Source of the DNA: Melampsora larici-populina 98AG31
Taxonomy: Eukaryota; Basidiomycota; Pucciniomycetes; Pucciniales; Melampsoraceae
Direction of reading: 5' to 3'
Length of the DNA stretch: 64,000 nucleotides
Assembly (NCBI RefSeq): GCF_000204055.1
Contig: NW_006768810.1
Coordinates: forward strand, 431,697 to 495,696
This document shows positions 22,796-34,926 of this stretch, in pieces; position 1 is the first letter of the stretch, and each line of letters opens with the position of its first letter. Below the pieces are notes generated by a model. That model saw only the letters and a list, made by a program, of their open reading frames with translations. It was not told where the DNA came from and searched no databases. Position numbers and translations under genes: made by a program.

Positions 22796-25700
22796 GTTTT
22801 CATACTTTGTAGTCCCTGTAACTGTGTTAACATCATGCATGGGCCAGCTTATTCAAATCTTTAAAATTTCTAAGCCAGATTCATGCTAGACTCTTGGAAT
22901 ATTCAATTGATCAAGAAACATTCATCAAGCCCTGTACTTGACAACTTCCATATCAAATCATTGAATGGTGGATTTCACAAAGACTAAAGTGAAGGTTTTG
23001 TTGAACAATGCATAATTGTTCTTTGCAATTGAAATCAGAAAATATCAAAATCAAACCACATCAACATAATAAGGGTATTCAAGATTTGAGAAGGGGCCTT
23101 GAGAAGTGTCAAGAAGTGACATCCAGAAGTTTCTTGAAAATTCTCCTGAAGTTTCTCAAGATTCTGGATGGAGGACTTTTGAGCTCCATAACCTAAGCCT
23201 ATGTAGACACCTCACTCCCACATTCATGATGTGTGGCTTCTTTGAGTCCCCTTAAGACTTGCTGCCAGACTGAGACCTGGAACCATGGCATGATCAGATG
23301 GTAAGGATGTGATGCAATGAGGATCAGCACTTGATGGGGCTCTCAAAGTTACAAAGAACACTCAAGAAACTTCTGGAGCAAATTCTGGATTTCACTTCTT
23401 GACACTTCACAAGGCCACTTCTCAAATATTGAATACCATTAATCTATGATCTTACAAATTTGATGTTTTACTTTGTTTGATCAAACAGAAATTCAAAAAA
23501 AGTAAGAAGGCCATTCAAAAATTCATGATTCTACAGTCATTTTAAAATTTTTGTCACCAATTTTTGAAAAGCAGGGGACAAAGCCTGGTGATTGATCATT
23601 TTCAATTCAAATTGGTGCCAAAGCAAAACCAGATTCAGCAAAAGAAGTAAGAATGGTGTGCACAAGTATGTTACCCGCAAGCAATATACAAAGCTGATGC
23701 TGTGTGGGCTCAGGTGGGCTCAGCTTACTTTGGATACTCTCTAAATCACTATCCAATTGCAATTAAAAATGCTCAACCACAAAGCTTGGTCCCATAGTGC
23801 ACAAAACGGTTCATGACAAACATTATTAAAACTACTATGAGGGTAGGGTACTCTTTTGAAGTACTCTAGGCTCACTAAAGTTTATATGTAGGTAATGAAA
23901 TAATGTAATTCAATTCTTTAATTCAAATATGTAGTACTTACAATCTGAGATAAAGAAAAGAATGAAAGTAAAAAGCAATTGGCTTTCTGTTTGGACAAAT
24001 CCAGACAGACTGCAGTTAGGCGACTCCTTGAAAGGAGATTTCAATTATAGAAAAAGTAATATAATAAATGGAAGCTGGATCCAAGGCTTCCCTTCAATCT
24101 TCTGATTGACAGATTGAAGAGTGAGGTAAAGATCACTAGACTGTTGTTCTCAAAGTCACCAACTTGGGGTTGTTCTTAAGGTCACCAAACTGGAAGTCCT
24201 TGTCTGTAGGTCTGTATATGTAATTAGTGTTTGTAGATGTTTCATTACATGTTATATATATTATCTATGTTTCTTGAGGGTTGGTTATGTGTTACAAGTT
24301 AGTCTTTGGGCACATACATATGTACTCAGGGCTTACAACTACTGTACTTTATAATTAATTTTGAGTTCATACTTGAAAACCAATCAAACCAAAAGTAACA
24401 AGACAAACTTCATTCCATTACTATATAGATGTTTACCTGAACCTGTTTAATCTTGATGAATATATATCACAATCTTTATATCTTCTCTGACTTAATTTAC
24501 CTTCCAAAATCCTTTCTTCTGCCACTAGTTTTTAATAATTGTCATTACATATATCTGCATTCCATTCAGAAGGAAGGTTCTACAACTAAACAATATACTT
24601 TTTGAAAAATGATCAAATCCTTCCATGTATTTCTGGACCATTGGATCCTAAATTCATAATTGGTATTGCAGAAAAATCTCATACCAATATTCAACTCATC
24701 AACTAAGATTGTATGAGATACATTTTTCTCAGACATTCAATAATTTGATAATTAATAGATGTAGTATTTTCTGGATTTCAGTTTATGAAATAGGGGACAT
24801 TGTCTCATGATTAGTAGACTACAGCCTTTCCAGAAAATGGCATTATATCATATCCATCTTTTAGGTAGATCTGGATGTACATAATACACATGGATCAGAA
24901 CTAAAGTGAAGTTAAAGAAACCATTGAATTATAGCTTTGGAGTTGTAAAGATCTATCTCTGAGCCTCAAGTAGACAAGTTTGTTTTCAAAATTGAGAAGC
25001 CAAAGAGATGGTTAGAAAACAGCCTCTAGGGATCAAAGTGACACTTTTTATAAACGTTTTGGCACAATAATCTAAGTCAGAGCTCTTATCACTCAGTAGT
25101 TCTCAATTTGAAGATGACATGACAATGATTTGATTCAAGCATCTTCAAATAAACAACCTCATCAGTCAAGTGATCCAGAAGATACACATTTCTTTCAGGT
25201 GAAGATTGTATGTTGACAAATCATGTATGTACTTCAAAAGCTTTTTAGATAAATGATATTAGGGCCCAAGCAGATGATAAGAAAATAAGTTTTTTGTTGC
25301 CAAAGTTATAGTTCTGATTGTAGGTCACTTGTTATTCACTGACGGAGATCTCATTGAATAATAGGTATAATAGGTATGCATGATAAAAATGTCTGTAATA
25401 ACAGACCAGGTTTCTGATTTGTTATAATACCATTCACAATAATTGGATGACATCATTCCTGTTGACCAGAATTTACCATTTAAGTTCTTTACCACATCAT
25501 TATTCATCTTCTCTTTTGAAAATCTTTCTCTCTAGACCATTATCATTCAAATAATCAATTTTTTTTCAAAGACCAGCCTTTACACCCTGATCTTTGTTTG
25601 GTTGAGTTTATGATTATGTTTTTTTTTTCAACTAAAAAGAATTCTTGAATTTTATCCTTTACAAAAAAAAATCTTCTCAAAACACAACAAAATTGTTTGT

Positions 25701-26561
25701 ACCAAAGATTTTATGATCAATTTAACTTTTTTTTCTGTTTGTAAACTTTATTTTCTTCTTTTGTTGATTTTTTTCATTCATCATGTCTGATAATTATAAT
25801 TGTATTCATTTTTACTTGTTATTATGATTAGATTTTTTTCCCATGTTATGTTACATTTTTACATTTTTAACATTGTGTTATTTAAATTCAAAGTTAAACA
25901 TTTTTGTTATATTGTACAGACCACTATCATGATGTTATTGATCCCTTTGGGGAATATGGCCCATGAATTATAAGCTTTCTTCCTTATGATCTTCATAAGT
26001 ACAAATGATAGAAACTTGACATTTCAAAATCCAAATAGTACATTGTAAGTCCAATAGGTCATCTCATTCAAGTAGATTCCTCTTCCTCTTCCACAAAACC
26101 TTCATTTGTTTGATAATCTTGGATGATATCCTTTCAAATTCCATAACCAAAAACCCTCATCTACAGAAACTTTATATTCAGATATGGTAACCTATATTAT
26201 ACAGGTACTGCTAATTGAACTTCCATCCTTACCAAAATCCAACTGTGTACAAAACAAGATCAATCAGATCCACTGAGTCTGGCACCACAAAAGACTTGCA
26301 GGAATGACCATCTGAATTTTCTTACTTCAAACAAGTTTGAAGTATGTAAACAATATCAATACAAACAAAAAAAACAGTAACAAGAACCTTCAACAACTCA
26401 TCTCCTATTATTATTTACAAAATATACACATCTTAAAAAATTATATAAACCTATATCACACCAAAGAAACCCCTTCACAATCAAACCTTCTTCATCTTTA
26501 ATCTTTTTCTTATTAAAACAAAATCTTTTACACAATCTTTTTTTTCATATTATTTAAATTA
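22796..26561. other. AT-rich intergenic DNA with one foldback repeat, no gene seen
   Basis: No open frame has coding character. Long T- and A-rich runs dominate from 25500 to 26560. The 23076-23435 foldback repeat is listed separately. This is the pre-insertion landscape of two mobile elements. Confidence 0.5.
23076..23435. repeat. Foldback/MITE-like element with about 60-bp inverted ends
   Basis: The left end TATTCAAGATTTGAGAAG is mirrored at the right end (CTTCTCAAATATTGAATA). The inverted match continues inward through GGCCTTG, AGAAGTGTCAAGAAGTGA and CCAGAAGTTTCTTGA with scattered mismatches. There is no coding capacity. Confidence 0.65.
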
Positions 26562-26720
26562 CAGTCAGTCCAGATTCGCTTGACGAGTCGAATTTTTATT
26601 ATTATTGTTACACAGCAATACAGCTATCTTATAAGCATATGTTTATAAGTTTGCTGAATTTCAAGCTGGTGCTGTTGACCAAATCGGAACAGCCCTCAGC
26701 TAGATTACCATCACCACCTC
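26562..26720 (+). repeat. Left terminal inverted repeat (159 bp)
   Basis: Mirrored at 30535-30693 with about two mismatches (GATTCGC versus GATTTGC, TTTGCTG versus TTTACTG). It contains TTATAAGCATATG and TTTATAAG, which could serve as core promoter elements for the gene starting at 26790. Confidence 0.95.
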
Positions 26721-26789
26721 ATCAATACCTTCTACAACCTCACCGATACCTTCCATTTATTCCATCTCATCTCATATCATATAAGAATT

Positions 26790-27914
26790 ATGTTTGTTCA
26801 ATACAGTGCCCAACTTAAAGTAATTGCATTCAACAAATTCCTAGCTGGACAAACGATCAAAGCCATCAATGAAGATCTGCTTACATCAATCTCACCGAGC
26901 TCTTTCTTACGATGGAAGAATCTGTACAACCGTACTCATGCGGTAGTCAGAGATCCAAAAACCTACGAACGACAAGGCCGTCACACTCTCTACACTGACA
27001 ATGATCGAGATTTTATGATTGAACTTATCGAGGCTGATCCGACTCTATTCCTGGATGAGGTTCAAGAAGCAATGTACGATCACACCGATCTACTTGCTTG
27101 TCGTCAAACTATTGCGAACGATCTGAAAGAACGCCTTTTTCTTACCGTTCACAAAGCATCAAAAGTCGATATCAATCAATCACCTGAACTCCGAGCAGCC
27201 TACTCCGGTGAGATCTGCCACATGCCACCCGAGTTCCTAGTCTTCCTAGGTGAGTGTCCATTGTCATCTTCTCTTTGTTTAAGAGGATGTCATACTGATT
27301 CTAATGTTTTCTAACCTCCATTTAGATGAATCGGGTCTTCGACCGCAGGATGTGGAACATGATCGTGTCAGGTCAAAGAAAGGCGAAAGACCAAAGGCAT
27401 TGAAGCGTACAAGGGCAGGGCGTCACTACAGCGTGCTAGCTGCGATATGTGAGATGGGTCTGTTGGCAGTGAACGCAAAAGTTGATGGTTACTGTCAAGA
27501 TGAATTCCAGGCATTCTTGAAACATGTCCTGGTGTGTTTGTTTTATTTTCTTTAGATGTGACCAATCATAGTAAGCTGACAAACTTCCTGTCAAAGCTTC
27601 CTGTCATGCAGCCTTACCCAAACCGAAATTCTGTCTTGGTAATGGATAACGCCACCATCCATCGCCGTGGAGGGATTCAAGCGCTATGTGAGGCGGCAGG
27701 AGTACTTTTAGTGTATTTATCACCCTTTTCCCCCGACTTTAACCCAATCGAACAAACTTTCAAGGTCTTCAAGGACACCCTTCGTCGAAACGGGCTCTTT
27801 GCTGAAGCTATTGATAAATTGGAATGTATGATGAGGGTCATGAGTGATATATGCACCAGTTCGTTCATTACTAGCTTATACATAACTGGTGGATATAGGC
27901 CAAGAAATGTATGA
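26790..27914 (+). CDS. DD34E transposase (Tc1/mariner-IS630 superfamily)
   Basis: Three exons (26790-27249, 27326-27531, 27597-27914) encode 327 aa. The N terminus is a helix-turn-helix DNA-binding region (AFNKFLAGQTIKAINEDL through SPSSFLRWKNLYNR). The DDE catalytic domain has Asp in FLVFLDESG (completed across intron 1) and Asp in SVLVMDNATIH. The Glu is in SPDFNPIEQTFKVFK, 34 residues after the second Asp. The enzyme cuts and joins the element at TA dinucleotides. All three catalytic residues are present and no stop interrupts the frame. The intron 2 acceptor (GTCAAAG at 27596) is the weakest call; the alternative acceptor at TTTAG creates an immediate stop. Confidence 0.92.
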
Positions 27915-28430
27915 AATAAATTAGTCTTACATCTGATAAGAAAAAGTCGTGTCATTGTAAAATACACTAACTAGTTTGAAGAAATCAAAGATATGCTAGC
28001 TGAAGAAAGTTGTCATGGCAAAATGCTTCTTCAGTTTAAACATTTTTTTACCGTGTGTCTCCTCAAGGCGCGAGTGAGAGTAAAAGACAAAATAAGAAAA
28101 CGCTACTAGAGAGAAAAAGAAAAGGGTGCAAGGAAACAAGAAATTATTATTAAAGTAAATCTACCCTTTTACAAAGACCGTAAAAGGCGTGAGCAACGGC
28201 ATAAGTACCTCATTATTGTGCTTGTTGTGCACTTTTGCTTGAGGAACTTGTTTTTGCACTAAAAAACAAATTTTCATTACTAAATAAGCTGAAGATACAA
28301 CTAGAGATACAACTGAAGAGATGATATGAAGAGAAAACAGTTAATAGATATCGTAGTGTACTGTGGCTACTTGAATAATACAATGTTTACATAATGATCC
28401 AGTACATTTATTTTGAGCGGTGAGAGCCTA

Positions 28431-30465
28431 TTAGAAGGTTGGGTTTTTGAGATGATCTCGATACAAAGGTGCGTTCTCATGGAGACGCAGAGCGGGACCA
28501 AAAGCAAACCCAAGCGATTCCAACTTCTCGATACTGAGGTGATGGGACAAAAACATCTCAAAGTTTACCAAATCGTTCAATATCAAAGCATCTCGAGTTC
28601 TTTGATCATTCGGGTCAATTGAGGCAAATTCAAGAAACCTTTCAAATAGTGGAAGAGGTCTAGGAGCAGGTGAATCTGATCGGGTATTGGTTATGGGGAC
28701 GCTGGTATAGGGAGGGGGTTGGGAAGTGGATTGAGCTGGTGGTGCAGGCCAGAACGGTTGGGATCTTCCTTGCGAATTGCTGATGGGCAACCAGACGAAT
28801 TCAGGTCCATGAGGAGGTTTCATTATACTGACACCTGGAACCTTTGCAACCTATTTGAAATTGATTCAAGTCAATTCAATATTGCTGATGACTTTGGAGA
28901 AAGACAGAAGTGAAATCTTACTATCGCTTTTGCCCAGATGTCCATTGAAGCGTGGCTGAGGTGCATCGCCTGGGTAGGATTGCCGGGGTTGACACATCCC
29001 ATGCATTCCTTTCCAACAATTGAAGCATGACCATACTTGACCATCAGCTGGGTTCGTATAGCCTGGAAAGTTGAGGCAACTCCGATGGTCTTTTCCAGCA
29101 GATCAATCAGTATACATGTCAAAGCATAATTAGATAGAACTTTACTTACATCCATCTCAAGCTCATCATGTCGAGCCGAATCCAATGCATCAGGATCAAC
29201 ATGGACCAAAGCTTGATCGAATTGGGTTTCCTGTTTGGTAGGTAAATCAAGAAACATGTTAGAGTCAATCAAAGAAAGGCAAAAAGAAAGGTGTGACTTA
29301 CTTTGGAGGTGGTACGTGCTACCTTTTTTGGGTTCTCCATCAAAATACGGAAACCAATCTCTTTTCCAGTCTTGTCGATCACCATTCTCTTGAAATCGTT
29401 GAAATTTGTTTCGTTTGCAATTACCGGCATAAGTGACTTGCCAAAAACACCACCATTACTTACATATCCTTTTAAAATCACCTGACCATGTTGGTCAGCG
29501 AGCTTGAGTAGACGTCCACATGCCTTCTTGTGTTGGTCGCAAAGTTGAAAGAGCGCATCCTTCAAGCTCTGGAGTGGGACCCCATGAACTTGAACCAGGA
29601 TATCGAATGGCTCCTTGGTGGTGTTGTAATCGATGTAAGTTTGAGGCGTTCCAGATCGTTTGTCGGCAGGAGTGAGCGGATTTGGGATGTAAACGTGAAA
29701 TCCAAGTTTTGCTCGCATTGGTTTATTTCTCTCCATTTCCGCAAGCGTTGGCTCAGGTTGTTGAGCTGGCGGTGGAGGGGGACTGGGGGAACAGGTGAGA
29801 TCGACATGGCAATGTCGAACTACAGTCAAAGAGATCTCAGCTTAGTTCTTTGGCATGATTTTTGATTAGTAAGAGAAACAACTTACCTGGCAAACTTTCA
29901 GCTTGAGTTTGCTGTCCAGAAGCTTGGCCAAGCATTGGGTCTCGGTGACTAGGCTCTGGCCCTGGAGTCGGTTGAGCTAAGAGTGAATCATTCAAGAATC
30001 AGCTTTGTCTGGAACGATTCAGGCAAAGACAGGGGAGGGAAATTGATGACATGACTTACAAGCAGGATGAAGGCGACATAGAAACGCCTGCGAACCTTGC
30101 GGACGTGAGTAATCCATGTGTATAAGCTCAATATCGCGATACTTGCGTTGTCCAAACTGGACATTTTCCCAGTGGTGACCGGGTCTAGAAAACCGGTTTC
30201 AAGGTCATCAGTGATCAAAAGCTCAAATGAAATGGATTCAAAAGAATCGCTTACTTTTCGGGATAGAAAGGGGTGCCACCCCAGCCACGCGCAGGGCTGA
30301 GACCACCTCGATCAGCCTGCCTTGCACGTCTCATGGCACTAAAGAGGACATCGGTTGTTAGTTCAGTGAAATTGAGGAAACGAAAGGTTTTCCAGGGACT
30401 TACGCTTCTTCTCTTCGATTGGCGTCTTCTTTGTCGCGTTCTTTTCTGGTTTGTCTAGCAGGCAT
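28431..30465 (-). CDS. Companion protein of the IS630-like transposon, unknown function
   Basis: Eight exons join in one frame: 30465-30404, 30338-30255, 30184-30060, 29976-29887, 29819-29302, 29230-29150, 29089-28922 and 28850-28431, giving 515 aa. It starts with a very basic helix (ARQTRKERDKEDANRR). A Pro/Gln-rich stretch follows. Then comes a compact central domain of about 150 residues (KLGFHVYIPNPLTPADKR, then DALFQLCDQHKKACGRLL, then KEIGFRILMENPKKVA). The C-terminal helical region (ERFLEFASIDPNDQRTR, EKLESLGFAFGPALRL) looks SAM-like. I do not recognise the family. It lies wholly inside the inverted repeats, convergent with the transposase. Roles in transposition, DNA binding or regulation are only inference. 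The acceptor of exon 7 is uncertain (AAAAG or the later CAG). Confidence 0.72.
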
Positions 30466-30534
30466 TCAGGAATAAATTGGGAATTGGGAATTGGGAATTG
30501 AAACAGTGGTAGGAAGTTGATCAAAGATGAAAGG

Positions 30535-30693
30535 GAGGTGGTGATGGTAATCTAGCTGAGGGCTGTTCCGATTTGGTCAACAGCACCAGCTTGAAATTCA
30601 GTAAACTTATAAACATATGCTTATAAGATAGCTGTATTGCTGTGTAACAATAATAATAAAAATTCGACTCGTCAAGCAAATCTGGACTGACTG
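30535..30693 (-). repeat. Right terminal inverted repeat (159 bp)
   Basis: Reverse complement of the left repeat. The companion gene start codon (30465) lies 70 bp inside it, the same distance as at the other end. Confidence 0.95.
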
Positions 30694-31487
30694 TACATAA
30701 TTGAGAATCAAAAATATTCATAAAATAAAATTTATACCAAATCAACAAGAAATATCAAAAAAAAAAAAAAAACTCTCCAAGTTAAAAATTGATGTTATCA
30801 AAACTTTCAAAACTTTTAAAAAAAAATGCATAGAATAATATCAAAAATCAAAAATCAAAAATCAAAAATCTTAATCTTAAATGATTGGTTTTTGGTATTT
30901 GGTATTTAAAATATATATAATAGTTCAAATCAAACCAACTCCCTCTCCTTCTTCTTCTTCTTCTTCTTCTTCTTGTTCTTCTTCTTAAAAATCATATATA
31001 AAACCCCAATCCTTTTTTTCCAACCAAACCTAATCCTACACACGTATTTTTTTTTCTTTGGTTAATCAAATCATTTTCGATTTTCTAATACAAATCTTTT
31101 TCATTATAAAAAATGTTCATCGAGTTTTTTTTGTTTCTTACATTTCAATCTCTTTGAAATACCAAGAAACCTTCAATCAGATCTAAAAAACCAAAAAACC
31201 CCCAAAAAAGTTAATATTAACTATCAAAAAGAGATTCTACAAAAGAATAAATCAGTTCATTACTCCGAACTCACATATTATATAAATTTTCTCCATTTTC
31301 ATCTTCATTTCACGATTTCGAAGAAGTATGATGATGTTTCTCAATCATCAAAACACTTTTCTCACCTAAAAGTCTATAAAACTCCTTACTATAAATACCC
31401 CAATCCCCCAAAAAATCAAACCAAATCAGTCACTCCTTTCCCCCCCAAAGAACCCCGTCAACCCAAAAAAAAGAATGAAAGATTCAC
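30694..31487. other. Intergenic, low-complexity
   Basis: The 3' flank of the kinase gene. It contains AATCAAA repeats (about 30840-30872), a CTT trinucleotide run (about 30950-30987) and long A/T tracts. No gene is seen. Confidence 0.5.
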
Positions 31488-34345
31488 TCACAAAAACTCT
31501 TTCCGTTTCCCTCTCCCAATCCTCAAACTACTCTCCACAATCTCCTTAAACCGTTCACACTGATCCGTCAGTCCAATCTTCAAACACTCTCTCAACTCGA
31601 CCTCCGAATGGTTTTTATTAATCTTTTGATTGTTTGATGATGATGATCCATTCAATAACTTCAAATTCGTTAATCTACCTGAATCAGTTATCCAAACATG
31701 ACTTGAAATCTCTTGTAAATTTATTCGACTCTTGGAATCTTTGGTTAACATCTTGGCTATCAAATCTATTAATCTTGGATCCCATGTTTCTGGAATATAT
31801 GGACTTTACAAGGGTCAACAAAGACGAACAAACAAAAAATCATATTTCAAACTCAGTTAGTTTTCTTTGAGGGTTCGGTTGAATTGAATGATTTCAAAAA
31901 AAACACTTACGCTTCTTCTTGAATCTGATGATACAAATCTAAAGCTTCACCTTTCTCACCAAACGGTAATTTTCCTTCAACCATACAATAAAGTGTCACA
32001 CCTAATTCATCATTCAACCATCCCAAAAAAAAAACCCAATCAATCCTCAGAACCCCCAAACTTGATCAAAAAAACATAAAGTTAACTCACTGACCCATAG
32101 CCCAAATATCAGATTCAGTTCCACCGGATGATTTACCAGTAAGTAGTTCAGGACTCAAAAACGCTGGACTTCCAATCAATCTGGGTTGTTGTGGTTGTGA
32201 TTGATGTGATGATTCGAAAAGAGCAGAGATCCCGAAATCGACAATCTTGATTTGTTTACGATCAGATGATAATAAAATATTATCCGGTTTAATATCATGA
32301 TCTGTTGAGATTCCAAAAAAATTCCATTAATTCAAATGTGATTTGAGTTCTTTTTGGGGGGGGTTCGGGGTGAAAAGAACAGATGAAACGTTTACGAACG
32401 AATGATCTCATTTTGATGTAAATAATCAATTCCAATGATCAACTGACGAAAATAACGTCTAATCAACTCATGATCTTCAATTCCAGTTTCAATTCGACCT
32501 CCTCTACAAAATTCCATGACCATATACAAACTATCTTCACCTTCTACATCCAAGACTTCATACAATTTCACTATATTAGAATGTTGAACCTATCATTCAC
32601 CCATTACACAGATCAGTCATACAGAAATCGGTGGAAAGTTATGAAAAAAACTACACTCACTTTCTTCATGATCGCTACTTCATTTCGTATCAAATGAAGC
32701 GCATCTTCATTTCCTTCATTTCCTCCTCCTCCCAATACATTTCCAAACTTTCTTTTTAACCTTTTTTTTGAAAACTCTTTGACTGCATATTCTAAACCTG
32801 TTTGAGCATCCACAGCTAATCTAACCGCACCAAAAGATCCTCTACCTAAATCTTTTTTTGATTGTTCATCCAACATCCAAACCCAAAACAATGGTTAATG
32901 TTCTGAATCACAAAGAAGGTAGAGTGCTAGGACATACCATGTTTTAGAATGTATTGATTGACTTGACGATGTCCATCATGAGAACGATAGAGATGAGCAT
33001 CAAGAGTTTCTTTAACGGTCTTTGAAGGTCTTAGATCTGGATGTAAAGGTGGAGGATGAAAGACGTGTTTAGAAGATGGAGTGGAAGGTCTTAGATCTGG
33101 ATGTACAGGTGGAGGCTGAAAACCATGGATAGGTCTAGAAGATTGATTAAGAGAAGAAGGAGTAGAAGGTGTTGTAAGAGGAGTCAGATTAGGTGGTGAT
33201 AAAGGTAAAGGTCTCGAGTGGATCAGATTAGGTATCGTGGGTGTTACGGGTGGTGTTTGGTTTGTGAGATCGGGTTGATGATGGGTGGATTGATTGGTTT
33301 CATGAGATGGTTCAGTTTGGATGGTAGGTGCTAATGAAGTGGTATTTGTGGGTGATTCCATCAAAGGTGAACAGGTTGAGGAAAGTGATGTGTTTGACTC
33401 AGATCGTTCTGATCGAAGGGGAGCCAATGAGATGGTGTTCATTGGTGAGTCCATTAGAATGTTTTGATCGGATGGAGTCTCATAATTCGATCGTTCTGAT
33501 TGAAGGGGAGCCAATGAGATTGTGTTTGTTGGTGACTCCATTACGAAATGTTGATCGGATGAAGCCTCATGAGTTGATTGTTCTGATTGAAGGGGAGCCA
33601 ATGAGATTGTGTTAGTTGGTGACTCCATTATGAAGTATTGATCGTTTGGAACCTGAAGATTAGAGTGAGTTTGAGATAAATGTAAAGGTGATGGTGATGA
33701 GACTGTATTGATTTGAGAATCAGTATGAGATGAGTGAATGATAGGTGCTAATGAGATGGTATTTGATGGTGAATCCATGATGATGGTATGATTAGTAGTG
33801 GTAGATGAATCTGAATGATTTGTTGGTTCGGTTGGCTGATGATCTGAATTGATATTAATCTTTGAGATTGAAGAAGAGAGTGGAGATAAACTTCGATTAG
33901 TAATAGGTTTATCTTGTGATAGATTAAATGGTTTAGGTGGTAATCGTCTACGAGGTAAGTTTGTTGTAGTTTGAACAAGTTCATTTGGATAAGAACTAGA
34001 AGGTGTTGAAGTACTAGTGGTGATTGAAGAAGTAGGTGAATGATGATTTGATTTTGGAGAATAAGGTTCAAACCATTCATCAGGTGGCCAAGTTGAATTT
34101 GAAGTGGAAGTAGAACTAGGTAAGAAATGATTGATAGCCCATTGTGAGATTGAATGTGAATGTGAATGTGAATGTGAATGGCTTGAATGATTTGAATGAG
34201 ATTTAAAAGTGGATGAAGGTGTTTGTGTTCTAGGTGGTAATGGTGGTGGTAGTGGTAATATTGAGACTGATTGGTTTTCTGTTTCTTCTGTTTCTGTTTG
34301 TGTTTCTGATTGTGTTTGATGTTCTTTTTCTTTTTTGATGTTCAT
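31488..34345 (-). CDS. CaMKK/Ssp1-type serine/threonine protein kinase
   Basis: Six exons (34345-32938, 32851-32661, 32589-32400, 32301-32095, 32001-31911, 31803-31488) encode 800 aa. The N-terminal 450 residues are low-complexity, with a (HS)n run and five imperfect copies of SPTNTISLAP. The kinase domain starts at about residue 470: QYILKHDLGRGSFGAV (glycine loop), YAVKEFSKKRL (ATP lysine), then IIHHDIKPDN (catalytic loop). Next come IVDFGIS (DFG), GSPAFLSPE (APE) and DIWAMGVTLYCMVEGKLPF. The insert between the lysine and helix C (KRKFGNVLGGGGNEG) and the DIWAMGVTLYC motif fit calcium/calmodulin-dependent kinase kinases. In fungi these act as upstream kinases of AMPK/Snf1 and in stress signalling. 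His replaces the usual Arg of HRD. Exon joins are supported by motif continuity. Confidence 0.88.
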
Positions 34346-34926
34346 GATCTCTGAATTTGATTAGGTGGTAGTTGATGGTGATGACTGAAAGTAAAGTGAA
34401 CTTTGCCAGCTCAGCAATATTTTTATTTTTCTTTTAAAGCTTTCTGATAGAATCGATTACATAAACTCATTCCAGAACATTCTTATCATCACCAAATCCA
34501 ATAACTCAACTTAGACCATCAGACCATTGCTTCACAGTCTTATAACATCAATGGTGATTCATAAATATTTGAAACATCCTCCCAAATTGCAAATCTTCTT
34601 GACCATCATCCATCAGATTCATAGATTACTACATTAACAAATCACTTTAAACTCAATATACTTTACACAAAACCAAACTTCCTAATAACAAAACTTAACA
34701 ACCATGAACAAAAAAAACACTCCTTTGATATGTCCAGAAACTGAGGATTTAATCTGGTTAATAAAATTGATACAAATCCAAGAAAACTGTTGACTTTCAC
34801 AATCCATTCAAAGGAAAGGAACAAAAAATACAAGACAAGTATAGATACATACAGAGTGAGTTCTCATCTAATGATCCTTTTAAAATCCAAATCAATATGA
34901 TCCCAACCAGAAAGATTAAAATCCTA
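34346..34926. other. Short intergenic, kinase promoter side
   Basis: This lies between the kinase start and the polymerase eta stop, both on the minus strand. It is AT-rich; no gene is seen. It must hold the kinase promoter and the polymerase 3' end. Confidence 0.5.

Larger units (their letters stand above)
26562..30693. mobile_element. Complete Tc1/mariner-IS630-like DNA transposon with a companion gene
   Basis: The element is 4132 bp, bounded by 159-bp terminal inverted repeats (26562-26720 and 30535-30693) that differ at only about two positions. Both ends start CAGTCAGTCCAGATT and are flanked by TA (26560-26561, 30694-30695), the target duplication of this superfamily. It holds a DD34E transposase on the plus strand and a convergent eight-exon gene on the minus strand. 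Each start codon is 70 bp inside its repeat. Near-identical ends and open frames imply recent transposition. It is two to three times the usual length of the superfamily because of the second gene. Confidence 0.95.
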
